Source: Distichodus sexfasciatus
Lineage: Eukaryota; Chordata; Actinopteri; Characiformes; Distichodontidae
Direction: 5' to 3'
Assembly (NCBI GenBank): GCA_032718565.1
Contig: JAVGVS010000283.1
Location: 337,791 to 401,790, forward strand
Length of the DNA: 64,000 nucleotides
Of this stretch, positions 1 to 9,462 are shown one piece after another. Each line of letters starts with the position of its first letter. Position 1 is the first letter of the stretch. The position numbers were made by a program, and so were the translations under genes. A model generated the notes under the pieces. It saw only the letters and a program-made list of their open reading frames with translations. It searched no databases and was not told where the DNA came from.

Positions 1-819
1 TGGTTTTAAACAAGGCAGCTCAGCTCTCAGTCTGATTCTGGAAGACTGCCAGACAGGTCAACATGACCTACACACACACACACACATACGCACACATCCA
101 ATCATACCATCTCGCCTTGCTATTGATCTGCACTTTTCATCTGTTTGTGTGAAGAAGAGAAGATGCGTTTCCATTTTGGCAGAATCAAAACCCCTCTGAT
201 TGTACAAGGCCAGTATGTACACGTTGACCTGTGTCATGTTTAGGAAGTCCAAGCGCAGAGAACTGGAGATTTGTTTAGAAAAGCAAAGGCCCAAAGAAAA
301 CCACCAAATGTGCCAACTTGACTTTGTGACGTTAACATAGATGCTGCTAGATATACTAAACTAGGTTGCTAACAACCTTTTTCCTGCAAGAAGCTGATAC
401 ATTCAAGTGGGGACCTGGAACGATGCTACCTTGGCAACTTCGCTTTTTAAGATTACACTAGAATTGTTTGGACGCATTGCAGCTGGATAACTTGTACAAG
501 AATAATATCTAAATAGACATTTTTGTTCGTCTTCCACTAGACTCAATCAGTTTCCGAATTACTACTTTGTGGCGGAGTAAATGGACAAGCGAGTGGCATG
601 TAAAAAACAGACAGTGGTGATGACAATGTAAAGTTTAATGTTAACTTCACTTTGCTAAGTGCTTTAAATACACACCCAGTAAGAGACACTACTCCTTGCA
701 TAAGAGAGGAGAGGAAGGACGTTTCACTTTAGGTGAAATAAAGTAAGAAACTGCATGATTGTGTTTTATATAAAAAGAAGTAAAAGCTTATATAATACAT
801 CAAATACTCTGGACGTCAG

Positions 820-1222
820 CAAAGAGCAGAGGAGAAGAAAGATGGAGAGAAGAATAGAGGAGAAGGCAGAAGGGAAGAGAAGCAGGGGAGAGTAGAGGAG
901 GGGAGAAAATAAAGATGAGTCGTACAATGAATGGAGAAGAACAGAGGAAGAATAGTAAGAAGAGAAGTAAGAATGAGAGGCGTGGGAAAAGTACAGTTGT
1001 TAATAGAGACGAGAAGTGAGGAAGAATAGCAACAAGGGGAAGGGGAAGAAGAATACAAGAAGAAGGAAGACAACCAGAGCTGTAAAACAGAAAAAAGGGA
1101 AAGAAGAGAGGAAGAAAAAAGAATCCATGGAAAAGAAAGCGAAAAGAAATCAAATAAAGAGAGAGCAGAAGGAAAGAAGAGGAGAAGAAAGCTGAGCAGA
1201 GGCAAATAGAAGAAGTAAGGAA
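820..1222. repeat. polypurine (GA-rich) tract
   Basis: For about 400 bp the plus strand is almost pure A and G, with units such as GAAGAG, GGAGAA and AGAGGA in irregular order. No fixed period is visible. Within the unc13b transcript this would be a CU-rich intronic stretch. Apparent open frames on the minus strand here are simple-sequence artefacts. Confidence 0.9.
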
Positions 1223-1340
1223 ATGAGCTCACATCTCACAGCCACAAACCAGCAGGACAGAAGTGCAACGAAAGGGGGAAGTGACTGCACAACAACTTTT
1301 TCAGTGCTCCATGGGCTCTGCTTCCCACCGTTCCCCCTCG

Positions 1341-1532
1341 CTAAGAAACGCCGGGCGGCTTCGCAACAAGGGCAGAGCCACACACGCCAACATCCTTGGT
1401 GATGCCGAAGTCGCTCTGAAGCTGAGACAGGAAATATTCCTCCAGGATCCGGAGCCCCGGTGGGTGCAGAGTCTTGCAGATGTTCGGCTTGATCCTGATC
1501 CCGTTTCCGCTCCCGTCCCTAGCTATCCACAC
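1341..1532 (-). other. unrecognised GC3-rich open frame (possible exon)
   Basis: On the minus strand the frame from about 1532 to 1341 reads DGSGNGIRIKPNICKTL and then HPPGLRILEEYFLSQLQSDF, ending at a TAG near 1341. About three quarters of its third codon positions are G or C, in otherwise AT-rich or low-complexity surroundings, which is typical of coding sequence. Possible acceptors (CCCAAG before 1531, CTAG before 1520) lie at its 5' side, and no strong donor follows. It could be an unlisted unc13b exon, a nested gene fragment, or a retrocopy. I do not recognise the protein. Confidence 0.35.
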
Positions 1533-1589
1533 TTGGGAAAGGTGTTGCTATTTTCTTGTGTCCTAAACATGTCCATCTGTCTCTGCTTT

Positions 1590-1718
1590 TCAGTCCATTC
1601 TTCGTTCTCTCCATCTCTCTCTCTGCCTCGTTCTCTCTCCACCTCCAGCTTGTTGCTCTGAAGATTTCCACTCTCACAGACACATACTATCTTAACTCCT
1701 CCCCTCTCTCTCCCTCTC

Positions 1719-1757
<39 letters not shown>

Positions 1758-1990
1758 CTGTCTCTCTTATTCTTTCACTCTTCCACTCCCTACTGACTCT
1801 ATCTTTCCCCCACTCGGATTTATTCTCTAACCACCTCTCACTCATATTTTCTTTAACTCTTATCTCTCTCATATTCATTCATTCATCCATCCTTCCTTTT
1901 TCTCACAGCCTCTATCCATTATTCTCTGTCTCTGTGTCTTTGTCTCCGTCTCTCTCTGACATTTTTGTCTCATTCTTGTCTCTTATCCTT
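1590..1990. repeat. CT-rich microsatellite block
   Basis: The plus strand is pyrimidine-rich with a near-perfect (CT)n run at about 1718-1756 and surrounding degenerate TCTCTC, CATTCATT and TCTGTC units. Confidence 0.9.
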
Positions 1991-3639
1991 GATTGCAGCC
2001 ATAACCTCTGTCTCTCCAGTGGCTTACAATCAGTTCCTTTCTTGTCCTTCGTTCCCTTTGTTCCCTTTCCCTCACTCTTGTAAAACTCGTTCACGGCCAC
2101 CATACAATACTTCTGCCGTCAGCCACGACACTCAAACGGTCACCTCCTGAGTGACAAACCGAATGAATTAAACAGTGTGGAAAAACAAGGATTGAATTTG
2201 GCATCTCAACGCTGTCACGGACTGAACTGGTACAGAGAAGAAAGTGACAGTAATGCGTGGTTGAGAACCTGAAGGTTGTCCTTGTTCTTTGTGGTTAACA
2301 AGTTCAAAAATATCCAGCCAGGAAGGTTTCTGTGGTCAAAATCTGACCGCTTGTTAAAGGACCAGTGGAGTACTAACGCAAGCTGAACACTGTAAGTCAA
2401 ACTGTAAATAATTTAGCCGCCATTTTAGAAGAAATCTCGATTCATGACAAAATTCAACAAGATATATATGTTTTTTACAATTACAAATGACAAATAATGT
2501 TCAAAATGCCTCCTTCGGTATGGACTCGCCTATGGTCGATTGGGTCGTCAATGACATTTTCATCTTGGAAATATATACACATTAGTCCATTTCACAAAGA
2601 AACATGCCTGAGGCTTGAGTGCCCCTTTAACAAGAATATAAATCAAATCTATATATCCACATTCGCTCTGGAAGGTTGGAAGGCTACTAGAAGTTACTCA
2701 TGAGTATATTTAAAGTTTCTAATAGGACTGAAAGATAAATCAAATCCCGACTTGAACCAATGCATGACTCTCAGTCACAATGTTGATTACATTATAAACA
2801 GCGTCTCTAAGAAACATGTACAATGTCTACATGGATATGGATCTTAAATGAGAAAGACAACAAGTCGCTCCCACAGGAGAGGAGCTTTTCTGGCACAAAT
2901 CACAAAGATTTCTGCAGGTGTCGTGGACAGTGTTACAGAAGAGCACCAATGTACAGAAATGGGTCAAATACTGGTTAGGACTAAACCAGCTTAGCTTCAG
3001 GCGGACTGTCAAGTCTTTACTGCATGTGTTTTTTGAACGCTGGGTTAAATCAACAGGCCTAAGAGGTGTAGAAGTAGAAAAGAACACTTTAAGCAGAAGA
3101 AGAAGAAGTCCTGACCACATGTGATAAATGGAGTGATCCAGAATTAATGGACATTGTTGTTTTTTTTGTTTGTTTCACGGTCAGCAGGGCGTCTCCGTGT
3201 TTGGGCAATCGAGGGCAGTGTGGAAATGGAGAAACTGCAGGAATAGAGCAGCAGCCCGTGGTGAGCGTGAAGGGGTTGGGGAGGGAGGAGAACTGATTTC
3301 CATGACGACTTTCAGCCAATGTCATTCTACATCCTACTTTGATCCCTCTGAGTTAGTATTCCACATGAATTCCACAATCACTCAGAAACACACACACACA
3401 CACACTTCACTGTCTAGTTCTTATTCTTTTTTTTTTTACTCCTCTATTTCAATTCACCAAAACCTCTGATTCTTTCTGTCCTTTCAAACATGTTTTGTTT
3501 GGCCTGATGGTCAATGCTTTTATCTAGAGATACAGAGCAGAGGTTGTTTGTATGTGGGAACAGATACAAAGCATGCATCAGTTCTCTATGTGTTTCTACT
3601 TTTCATAAAGATGTGATCAGATGTAAGGAAGGAGGTCAA

Positions 3640-4125
3640 AACGAAAACTGGAGGAGATGGGGAAAAAGGAATAAAAAGAAGGGTGCAGGTGTGGAGAAGA
3701 GAGGAAAGAAGAGAGCAGTAAAATGTGTGGAAGGGAAAGAAGAAAAAGAAAAAAGGGAGTAGAGAGGAGCAGAAAACAATGCAGAGGAAATTAAGCAACA
3801 TGACAGTGGAATGGTGAAAAGAAAAGGGCAGAAGAGTCAAAAAACAAGGGAGGAGAATAAGAGAAGAGCAATAGTGGAGGAAGGACAGAAGATAAAGATG
3901 GGAAGAAAAAAAGAGGAGGGGAAGCAGAAAAAGATAGTAGGAAAGAGATAATGAAGAACAAAAACAGAGGGGACAAAAGAGTAGAGTATAAGGGAAGAGA
4001 AGAGAAAAGTGAAATGAAGTGGAAGAAAGAAGGGAAGAGGTGAAGAAAGAAGACAAAGAACGAGAGAGGTCAGCAATAAAAGGGTGGCGAGGGAAAAGGC
4101 AAGAAGGAGAGGGAACAAGACTCAT
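3640..4125. repeat. polypurine (GA-rich) tract
   Basis: About 480 bp of plus-strand purine-rich sequence (GGAAGAAAG, GAGAAGAG and similar), very like the blocks at 820-1222 and 5215-5740 in composition and unit vocabulary. This suggests a shared origin or repeated local expansion. Confidence 0.9.
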
Positions 4126-4839
4126 AAGAGCTGTAAGATCTGTCTTAGAGAAAAGCTCTGCTAGTCTAGACTGATTTATTCAGAACGTTTCCTACTCTTC
4201 TCATGAGCACATGGAGGAAATCACTCATTATGCCTGCACTTTCCTTCTAGTGTGGTGTGTATGTGTGCGTGTCTGTGTGTGTCTGTGTGTGTGTATGCGC
4301 CTTTCCTCTAAAATGTGTGAACAAAAACAGTAATCATACGGGAGAAGTAATTTTCACTGAGTACTGAAGACAGAACACACACACACACAACTTTGTTTTC
4401 ATAGCTTTATGGGCCCTAAAATTGTGCACACACGCAAAGCTGGAAAGCTTCTCTATCAGCTCTCTCGAGTTATTTAAGTATTTTAGAATCTCGGAGCAGC
4501 CTGTATCTTAAGGCATCCTGAAGATGTTTTTGAAGCCATGACCGCTATCGTAATACCGTTGGGTTCTGTTACATGAGGAGGTGCTGGTTTTCCTTGCTAT
4601 GTGTGTTTCCACAGGGAATGGGATCTTCCTCACGTGTTCCTTGTGAAGTGATAGGACTTCAAGACTTCAAACACCTCCTGAGCCAGAAGATGGTCGATCT
4701 CCACCACATGTTCCATGCCTGACCTAGTCTGGCTATCTGAAGACCTGATATGGACTGAACATACACAAGTCTAGTCCAGAAAGGCAAGGTGGTGTCTCTA
4801 CCTCCTGAGATGGCTGCAGAGGTTTGGGGTTTCTCTTGT

Positions 4840-5120
4840 GATTCTAAAGTCTTTTTATTCTGGTGCTACAGAACATCACCTCCTGGTTTGGGAATAACAA
4901 CAAGGTCTTACTGAGGGATCCAGGCGTCAGAATGCTGCACCAGATCAGCTCTACCATCTCTGCAGAATGTTTACACCAGGAGATGAGCCACCAGAGGAAC
5001 CAGGATCATCAGAGACTCATCTCACCACTGTCTGTTTGAGCTGCTTCAGGCATATTATGGGCAAGACAGAGAGCCTCAGGAGAAGCTCCTTTCCTTAGGC
5101 CATAAAACTTCTAAACCAGG
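4840..5120 (+). mobile_element. possible decayed LINE 3' end
   Basis: Conceptual plus-strand translation gives fragments such as NITSWFGNNN and, about 200 bp later, SSFP followed by a stop and AIKLLNQ. These resemble the end of fish non-LTR reverse transcriptases (ITSWFGN ... SFFPxAIRLLN). Frames are broken by stops and shifts. This is a weak recognition by motif only. Confidence 0.3.
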
Positions 5121-5214
5121 ACATGCTCTGACAACTTTTAACTTTTAATAACACAAACTGAACTCCTGGTGAACTGCCTGTCACTCACCTGACATTAAAA
5201 TATTTGTGTCTTCG

Positions 5215-5740
5215 TGAGAAATGAGATGAAAGGAGCAGAAGCACAGAAGCAGTGGAGAGCAAGCAGAAGAAGAGAGCACTGGTGAGAACTGGAGAGACAG
5301 TAGTTGCAAGAAGAGAAGAGAAGCAATAAATAGATAAGAAAAGAGGAGGAAAAAAACAGGAAAAAAAAGAGTTGAAAAAGGACAGTGGTGGCCAGAAGAG
5401 ATGAGCAAAGAAGTAATCAAGAAAAACAGAAGCAGAGGAGAACAGAGAGTAGTGGAGGAAGGAGCACAATAGAGGAGAAGGGAGAGGAATGGAAGAAGGA
5501 AAGAAGAAACGAGTGTAAAAAATCAGAGAAGAAAAGACGTAGTAGAAGAAAGTAGTGGTGAGAAGACAGGAGAAGCAATAAAAGTAAAGTAAAGGAGAAA
5601 AAAGAACAGAGAAAGATGGAGATGAGATAAATGGAAAAAGGAGCAGAAATGAAGAAGATAAAGAAGACAACAGCGGTGACAAGAAGAGATAAAGAACAGA
5701 CAAAAAAAGTAGAGGAGAAAAGAGAAATCAACGCTTGTCT
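5215..5740. repeat. polypurine (GA-rich) tract
   Basis: About 520 bp of plus-strand purine-rich sequence with AGAAGAGAAG-type units. It is the third such block within 5 kb and ends abruptly at a CpG-containing segment. Confidence 0.9.
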
Positions 5741-6130
5741 TCTCAGAACGATTCCTGCGATCGCCCTTGAACGCCACATCCTATTCACCAGCGACGGGCA
5801 GAACAACTGCAACCAGAAGCTAACGGTTGCCACAACAACCGCTGTTGATAATCAGACCGCATTTGCATGAAGCACCGGAGGAGGGGAAGCATCCCTTCTT
5901 ACTTTTCCCTCTGTCTTTCGCCTTTCCCTTTCATCCTTCACAGTTTGCTGAGAGAGAGAAAGAGACAGGGCGTGAGTGTGACTCAGTCAAAGAACCTCGC
6001 TATCTCCAAGTTTTTAGGAATTCAGGAGCTCGCAGGTTGACAGCACGGCGACAGCCCCAAGCGAGCCGTTGTTTGTGCTGAGCACGTCAGACCAAGCCGG
6101 CAGCGGGAGAGAAACATCCCTTGGGGAGGG
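5735..6130. promoter_or_regulatory. CpG-containing block, possible internal regulatory element
   Basis: This stretch has clearly more CpG than its surroundings, an octamer-like ATTTGCAT (5861-5868) and an AP-1-type TGACTCA (5979-5985). It lies in intron 12, between the C2A half and the core half of the gene. Mammalian Unc13b has an internal alternative promoter for a brain isoform, but nothing here proves promoter activity. Confidence 0.25.
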
Positions 6131-6732
6131 GAGAAATGGAAGTAAATAAAAAATAATCCACTTGCTGCAACTTGCACCTGGTCGGGTCGCAACACTGCAA
6201 GACGATGGAGCCGGCGTACCAAAGTTGAACTGAATGCAAGCGTAAGAGGACGTGATTCCACTGTGCAAGTGCCCAAATGTAGGGTGCACTGAAGAGGAGA
6301 TCCAAGGCCAAGGACACATTCGTCTGGTGTCCATCTAAAAGATGGATTAAAGAGGCAAAGGTGGGATTTTGACCACCAGCCTAATATTGAGTAGGTCTGC
6401 AACTGTGCTGCCCCTTAAGCAACAAACTGCGATGCACTGTGTGTTCTGAACGACAGCAACTGTTCGATTGGGTTGGAAAATACAGGCCAGCTCCATATGT
6501 GCAGCAATAAGTCTCCAAGACTGTGAACATAGTACCGTGTAGCACTTATTTTGTGATGCTGCCTGCAGGCACCTTAACTCGGGACTTCAGCAGTGAGAGA
6601 CGCCATTCTAATAAACAAATATGCTCCAGAATACGCTCAAGTAGCAGACTGTAAAATCCATTAATTGTTAAACGGGCAGAAAGTCAAAAAGACACTCTAC
6701 TGCCGTCGTTTCCGACAAGCGATCGAGGTTGG

Positions 6733-6768
6733 GTTTCCATAGTAATTTTGCTGTGTTGCCATGGCAGA
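6733..6768. promoter_or_regulatory. pair of X-box-like (RFX) sites
   Basis: GTTTCCATAGTAAT (6733-6746) and GTTGCCATGGCAGA (6755-6768) both resemble the RFX palindrome GTTNCCATGGNAAC, 22 bp apart centre to centre. Sequence resemblance only. Confidence 0.3.
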
Positions 6769-7433
6769 CGAGATGTCTCATTATCGGGGGCAAATCAGCT
6801 AGAAGTAGAATACATTGATTATATTAACGTCCAAATTTGTTTACACAAGAATGGAAGAACTAAACCCATGAACGCTTGCATGCTTACACCTCGGCACAAA
6901 TGCATTACCTTTTTGCACATAAACATCAGTTTTAAAAAATTCACCCATTTTAGAAAAAAAATGCTTCCATCATCACAACCAGACATTTAAATTGTCATTT
7001 GGAAGACAGCGATCTGCCGCAGATCCGTCTCCTCCTCAGACACTGTCTTTGTATTCATGTGCTGGTTATCCAACAATTTCACGCAATGTTACACAGGCCT
7101 TTCAATTACACAAGGTCTCTGATCACAGCTGTGGGGTGCACAAAGGCCCTCCCACTATCCCGCCCTTCCTGATACGTGCTTATAATTTCACTTTTACAGC
7201 ATAAGGTGGTAACATTGTCTTCAGTACTACTACCTGGTAATTTGTGTGTTAAGTGTTTTGCTCAGGAGCAACCTCACTGGCAACCCCAAGCTGCACGGAC
7301 ACCGCCGCTGTATTCAAAGAATGAACGCTGTTCTATAACGTGTCACATATGTTAAATTTATCAAATGCTTGTATTTAATCTAATGTCTATTTCCTAATTA
7401 CAGTGTAATTACAATAACAGTGTCACATTAACT

Positions 7434-7530
7434 TGCGGTTAAGGGCCTTTCTCAAGGGTTTTAGTCTGCTGTGGGATTCGAAACCCCAACCTTACGGTCA
7501 CCAACACAAGATTTCAAGCCCTTTTTCAGA
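7434..7530 (-). mobile_element. tRNA-derived SINE fragment
   Basis: The plus strand reads TTAAGGGCCTTTCTCAAGGG ... GGGATTCGAAACCCCAACC ... GTCACCAACACAAG. In reverse complement this contains a B-box-like GGTTTCGAATCCC. Similar pieces occur at 30741-30800, 37779-37830 and 38200-38255. Confidence 0.55.
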
Positions 7531-7991
7531 TTTACAGTGACATCAAGGTCATAAAGAGATCAGATGTGAATAGAATGCAGCATATACATTGCGGGCTCTG
7601 TGCAACATGTGGGTTACACTCTGTGACTGTAAATATTCATCTTAAAATGTACATTTTAATGTAGAGTCTAATATTTCCCCTCACTCTTCTATTTTAGTAA
7701 TAAAGATTAAATAATATGAATAATATGGATGTATGTTTATCTCATAAAATGTATCCATGAGAATATTCGTCTGTGGAGCGAAACAGCAGCAAAGACAGTA
7801 CTGCAGCTCAACGGCGACACAGTGTGGCTAAAAATAAGAATGTCTTTCAAGTCAATCTCAATCAACCAAGCAATTCAGCCGGGGCGGAAATGGAAGAAAA
7901 GAATGTTTAGGGGAAAAATAAGCCTCAAAACAAAGGAAAAGAAGAGAGGGAACTGAATTAGGGAGCAGAGGAGGTTTGCTCCATCTCCTAC

Positions 7992-8076
7992 CTGGTGCAG
8001 GTGAAGCCGGACCTTGTTGATGGCTTTTAACCAACGCAGGCGAGAGTGAGCGGTGGGAGGGCTGAGGCCAAAGAAG
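7992..8076 (-). CDS. unc13b: unc13b exon 12, calmodulin-binding-type helix
   Basis: The 85-nt exon follows an acceptor TACTTTTTCTTAG and ends before GTAGGA. It encodes (S)FFGLSPPTAHSRLRWLKAI followed by NKVRLHLHQ. The segment RLRWLKAINKVRLHL corresponds to RAHWIRAVTKVRLQLQ of UNC13B and RANWLRAFNKVRMQLQ of UNC13A, the amphipathic calmodulin-binding helix. It ends in phase 0. The following exon (GGLYGIDSMPDLRRKKP region) and the C1 domain are not found in the remaining 7.9 kb. Confidence 0.93.
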
Positions 8077-8385
8077 CTAAGAAAAAGTAAGTTTCAGAAC
8101 TCATTATCAGAGATTGAGAAAGGGTAAGAATACTATTCCTACTAGAACATGACCTTGTTTGCCAGTTTTATTGGAACGTTCATGATCATTTGATAGAATT
8201 ACAAATGAAAATTGGAGAAATTGACTTCATACTGTCACTTGCTTTCAAATGCCTTAGAAATGAACTTCTTTATAACAAATCAATTTAAAAATTAATGTAA
8301 CCAGTAAATTGTCTAAGTTCAGCTCTTTATTTGTCCATTTGAATACACTCATAAGCAGAAAAACACCATTTTTCATCACACTCAC
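8077..8385 (-). other. unc13b intron 11
   Basis: A 309-bp AT-rich intron with consensus ends. Nothing else seen. Confidence 0.85.
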
Positions 8386-8646
8386 CTCTCCGACTTCTTC
8401 CCCTGACTAACAGCTGGTTTGGGAGGGAGTTTGTCCTTCTTTGTCTCTTCTCCCTCATTTGTTTGTATCTCTCGCTCGCCTTTTTCTGTTTCTCCTATCG
8501 GCAGCTGAGGCCTGGAGCTCATGGGAATCCTGCTTCGGTTGTCTGGATGGCTCCTCTCCTCCGGATCCAGATCTGGCTCAGAGCTGAACTGGGAGCTGGC
8601 CTGACTTAAGTTACCGGACGACCCACACCGGGAACTGTCCACAGGA
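8386..8646 (-). CDS. unc13b: unc13b exon 11, SSRxGSS linker
   Basis: The 261-nt exon begins after TGTACCCTCAG and ends at a GTGAGT donor. It encodes (S)PVDSSRCGSSGNLSQASSQF, then Glu/Lys-rich sequence ending GKKSE. It matches ISPTSSSRYGSSCNVSQGSSQLSE of UNC13B. The first base T completes a Ser codon after AG, the phase at the end of exon 9; it would also complete Val after the giant-exon donor at 9488. This linker precedes the C1 domain in the family. Confidence 0.92.
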
Positions 8647-9456
8647 CTGAGGGTACACAGATAGACAGGCGTCATAAATTTTATATTGCATAAATTTTTT
8701 ATCCAATTAAATTAAGATTTTTGGAATGAAGGCCTACATGGAAGAATTCTGGGGAAAAAAGTGTTGAGAATAAAGGACGTCACTTAACAAAGGGGAACAA
8801 ACTAAGGAAAACAGCAACAGTGAAGTTTGGGAGACAACAGATAAAGGAAAGTTTCTAAACACAACTGCAAAAGCATCTACACTACTTTAAGAGGTGCAGC
8901 CCACCCTGCTCTTGGATGTCCTGGAAGTCCTCTGCCTTTGTATGCTATGATTTACCTGCCTCAGGGTCCAGCAAAATAAGTTTTGCCATTACATTTCCCG
9001 GCACCGACAGCACCAACTTACCACCCTGTCACTTTCCAGTCTAAATAAATCTCCCACTTTTCCATTTGCTGCAAACAAACTGTTTGGAGCTAATGCAATA
9101 ACTCACGCAATGTGAAAGGAAACAGGACAAAACATTCAAGGAAAGTCTTATAAATAAAGATGCTGACCTGACTCATGTGCCACCTTTCCATCAACGCCAC
9201 CTAGGCTGTTTCTACTGCAGTAGCAGGGCATGCTCTTCAACTTTTTTCAGTTTGAGATTCTATAGATACCTTCATGTAGTAGACTGAAGGTATTAAATAT
9301 GTTTTTTGGGGTTAAATTGGGTTTTTGTGTTAATAACAGCATTACAGCATGAGGTTTATGGCCAAAGGGAATAAACTAACCAACACAAATCACAACAGCA
9401 CAGGAGGGAAGATAATACACCAGGAGAAGGTATAATAAATAGCCTTAGCACAGCCA
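8647..9456 (-). other. sequence between giant exon and exon 11
   Basis: This 0.8-kb stretch is intron in transcripts that skip the giant exon, and either intron or 3' flank for the giant form. It is unremarkable AT-rich sequence with no repeat or open frame I recognise. Confidence 0.7.
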
Positions 9457-9462
9457 TTTATT
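9457..9462 (-). terminator. AATAAA polyadenylation hexamer overlapping the giant-exon stop codon
   Basis: Minus-strand bases 9462-9457 read AATAAA and share two bases with the TAA stop at 9463-9461. If used, cleavage would fall about 10-30 nt further left and give a transcript with almost no 3' UTR. A competing phase-2 donor (GTATGG at 9488) lies 25 nt upstream of the stop, so the hexamer may instead be unused. Confidence 0.35.

Larger units (their letters stand above)
1..7991 (-). other. unc13b intron 12 (5' part; runs off the window)
   Basis: I find no further unc13b exon here. The stretch holds three polypurine tracts, a CT-rich microsatellite block, an unrecognised GC3-rich open frame (1341-1532), a possible LINE 3' relic (about 4840-5120), a CpG-containing block (5735-6130), paired X-box-like sites (6733-6768) and a SINE fragment (7434-7530). 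These are listed separately. Other parts (1-790, 2000-3600, 6130-6730) show nothing I recognise. Confidence 0.7.

Noticed and set aside
800..1232. Minus-strand Ser/Leu/Phe-rich frames of 117 and 138 codons
   Set aside because: They translate a polypurine/polypyrimidine tract; composition is simple sequence. The same applies to frames at 3586-4125, 5181-5833, 47457-47939 and 48233-48808.
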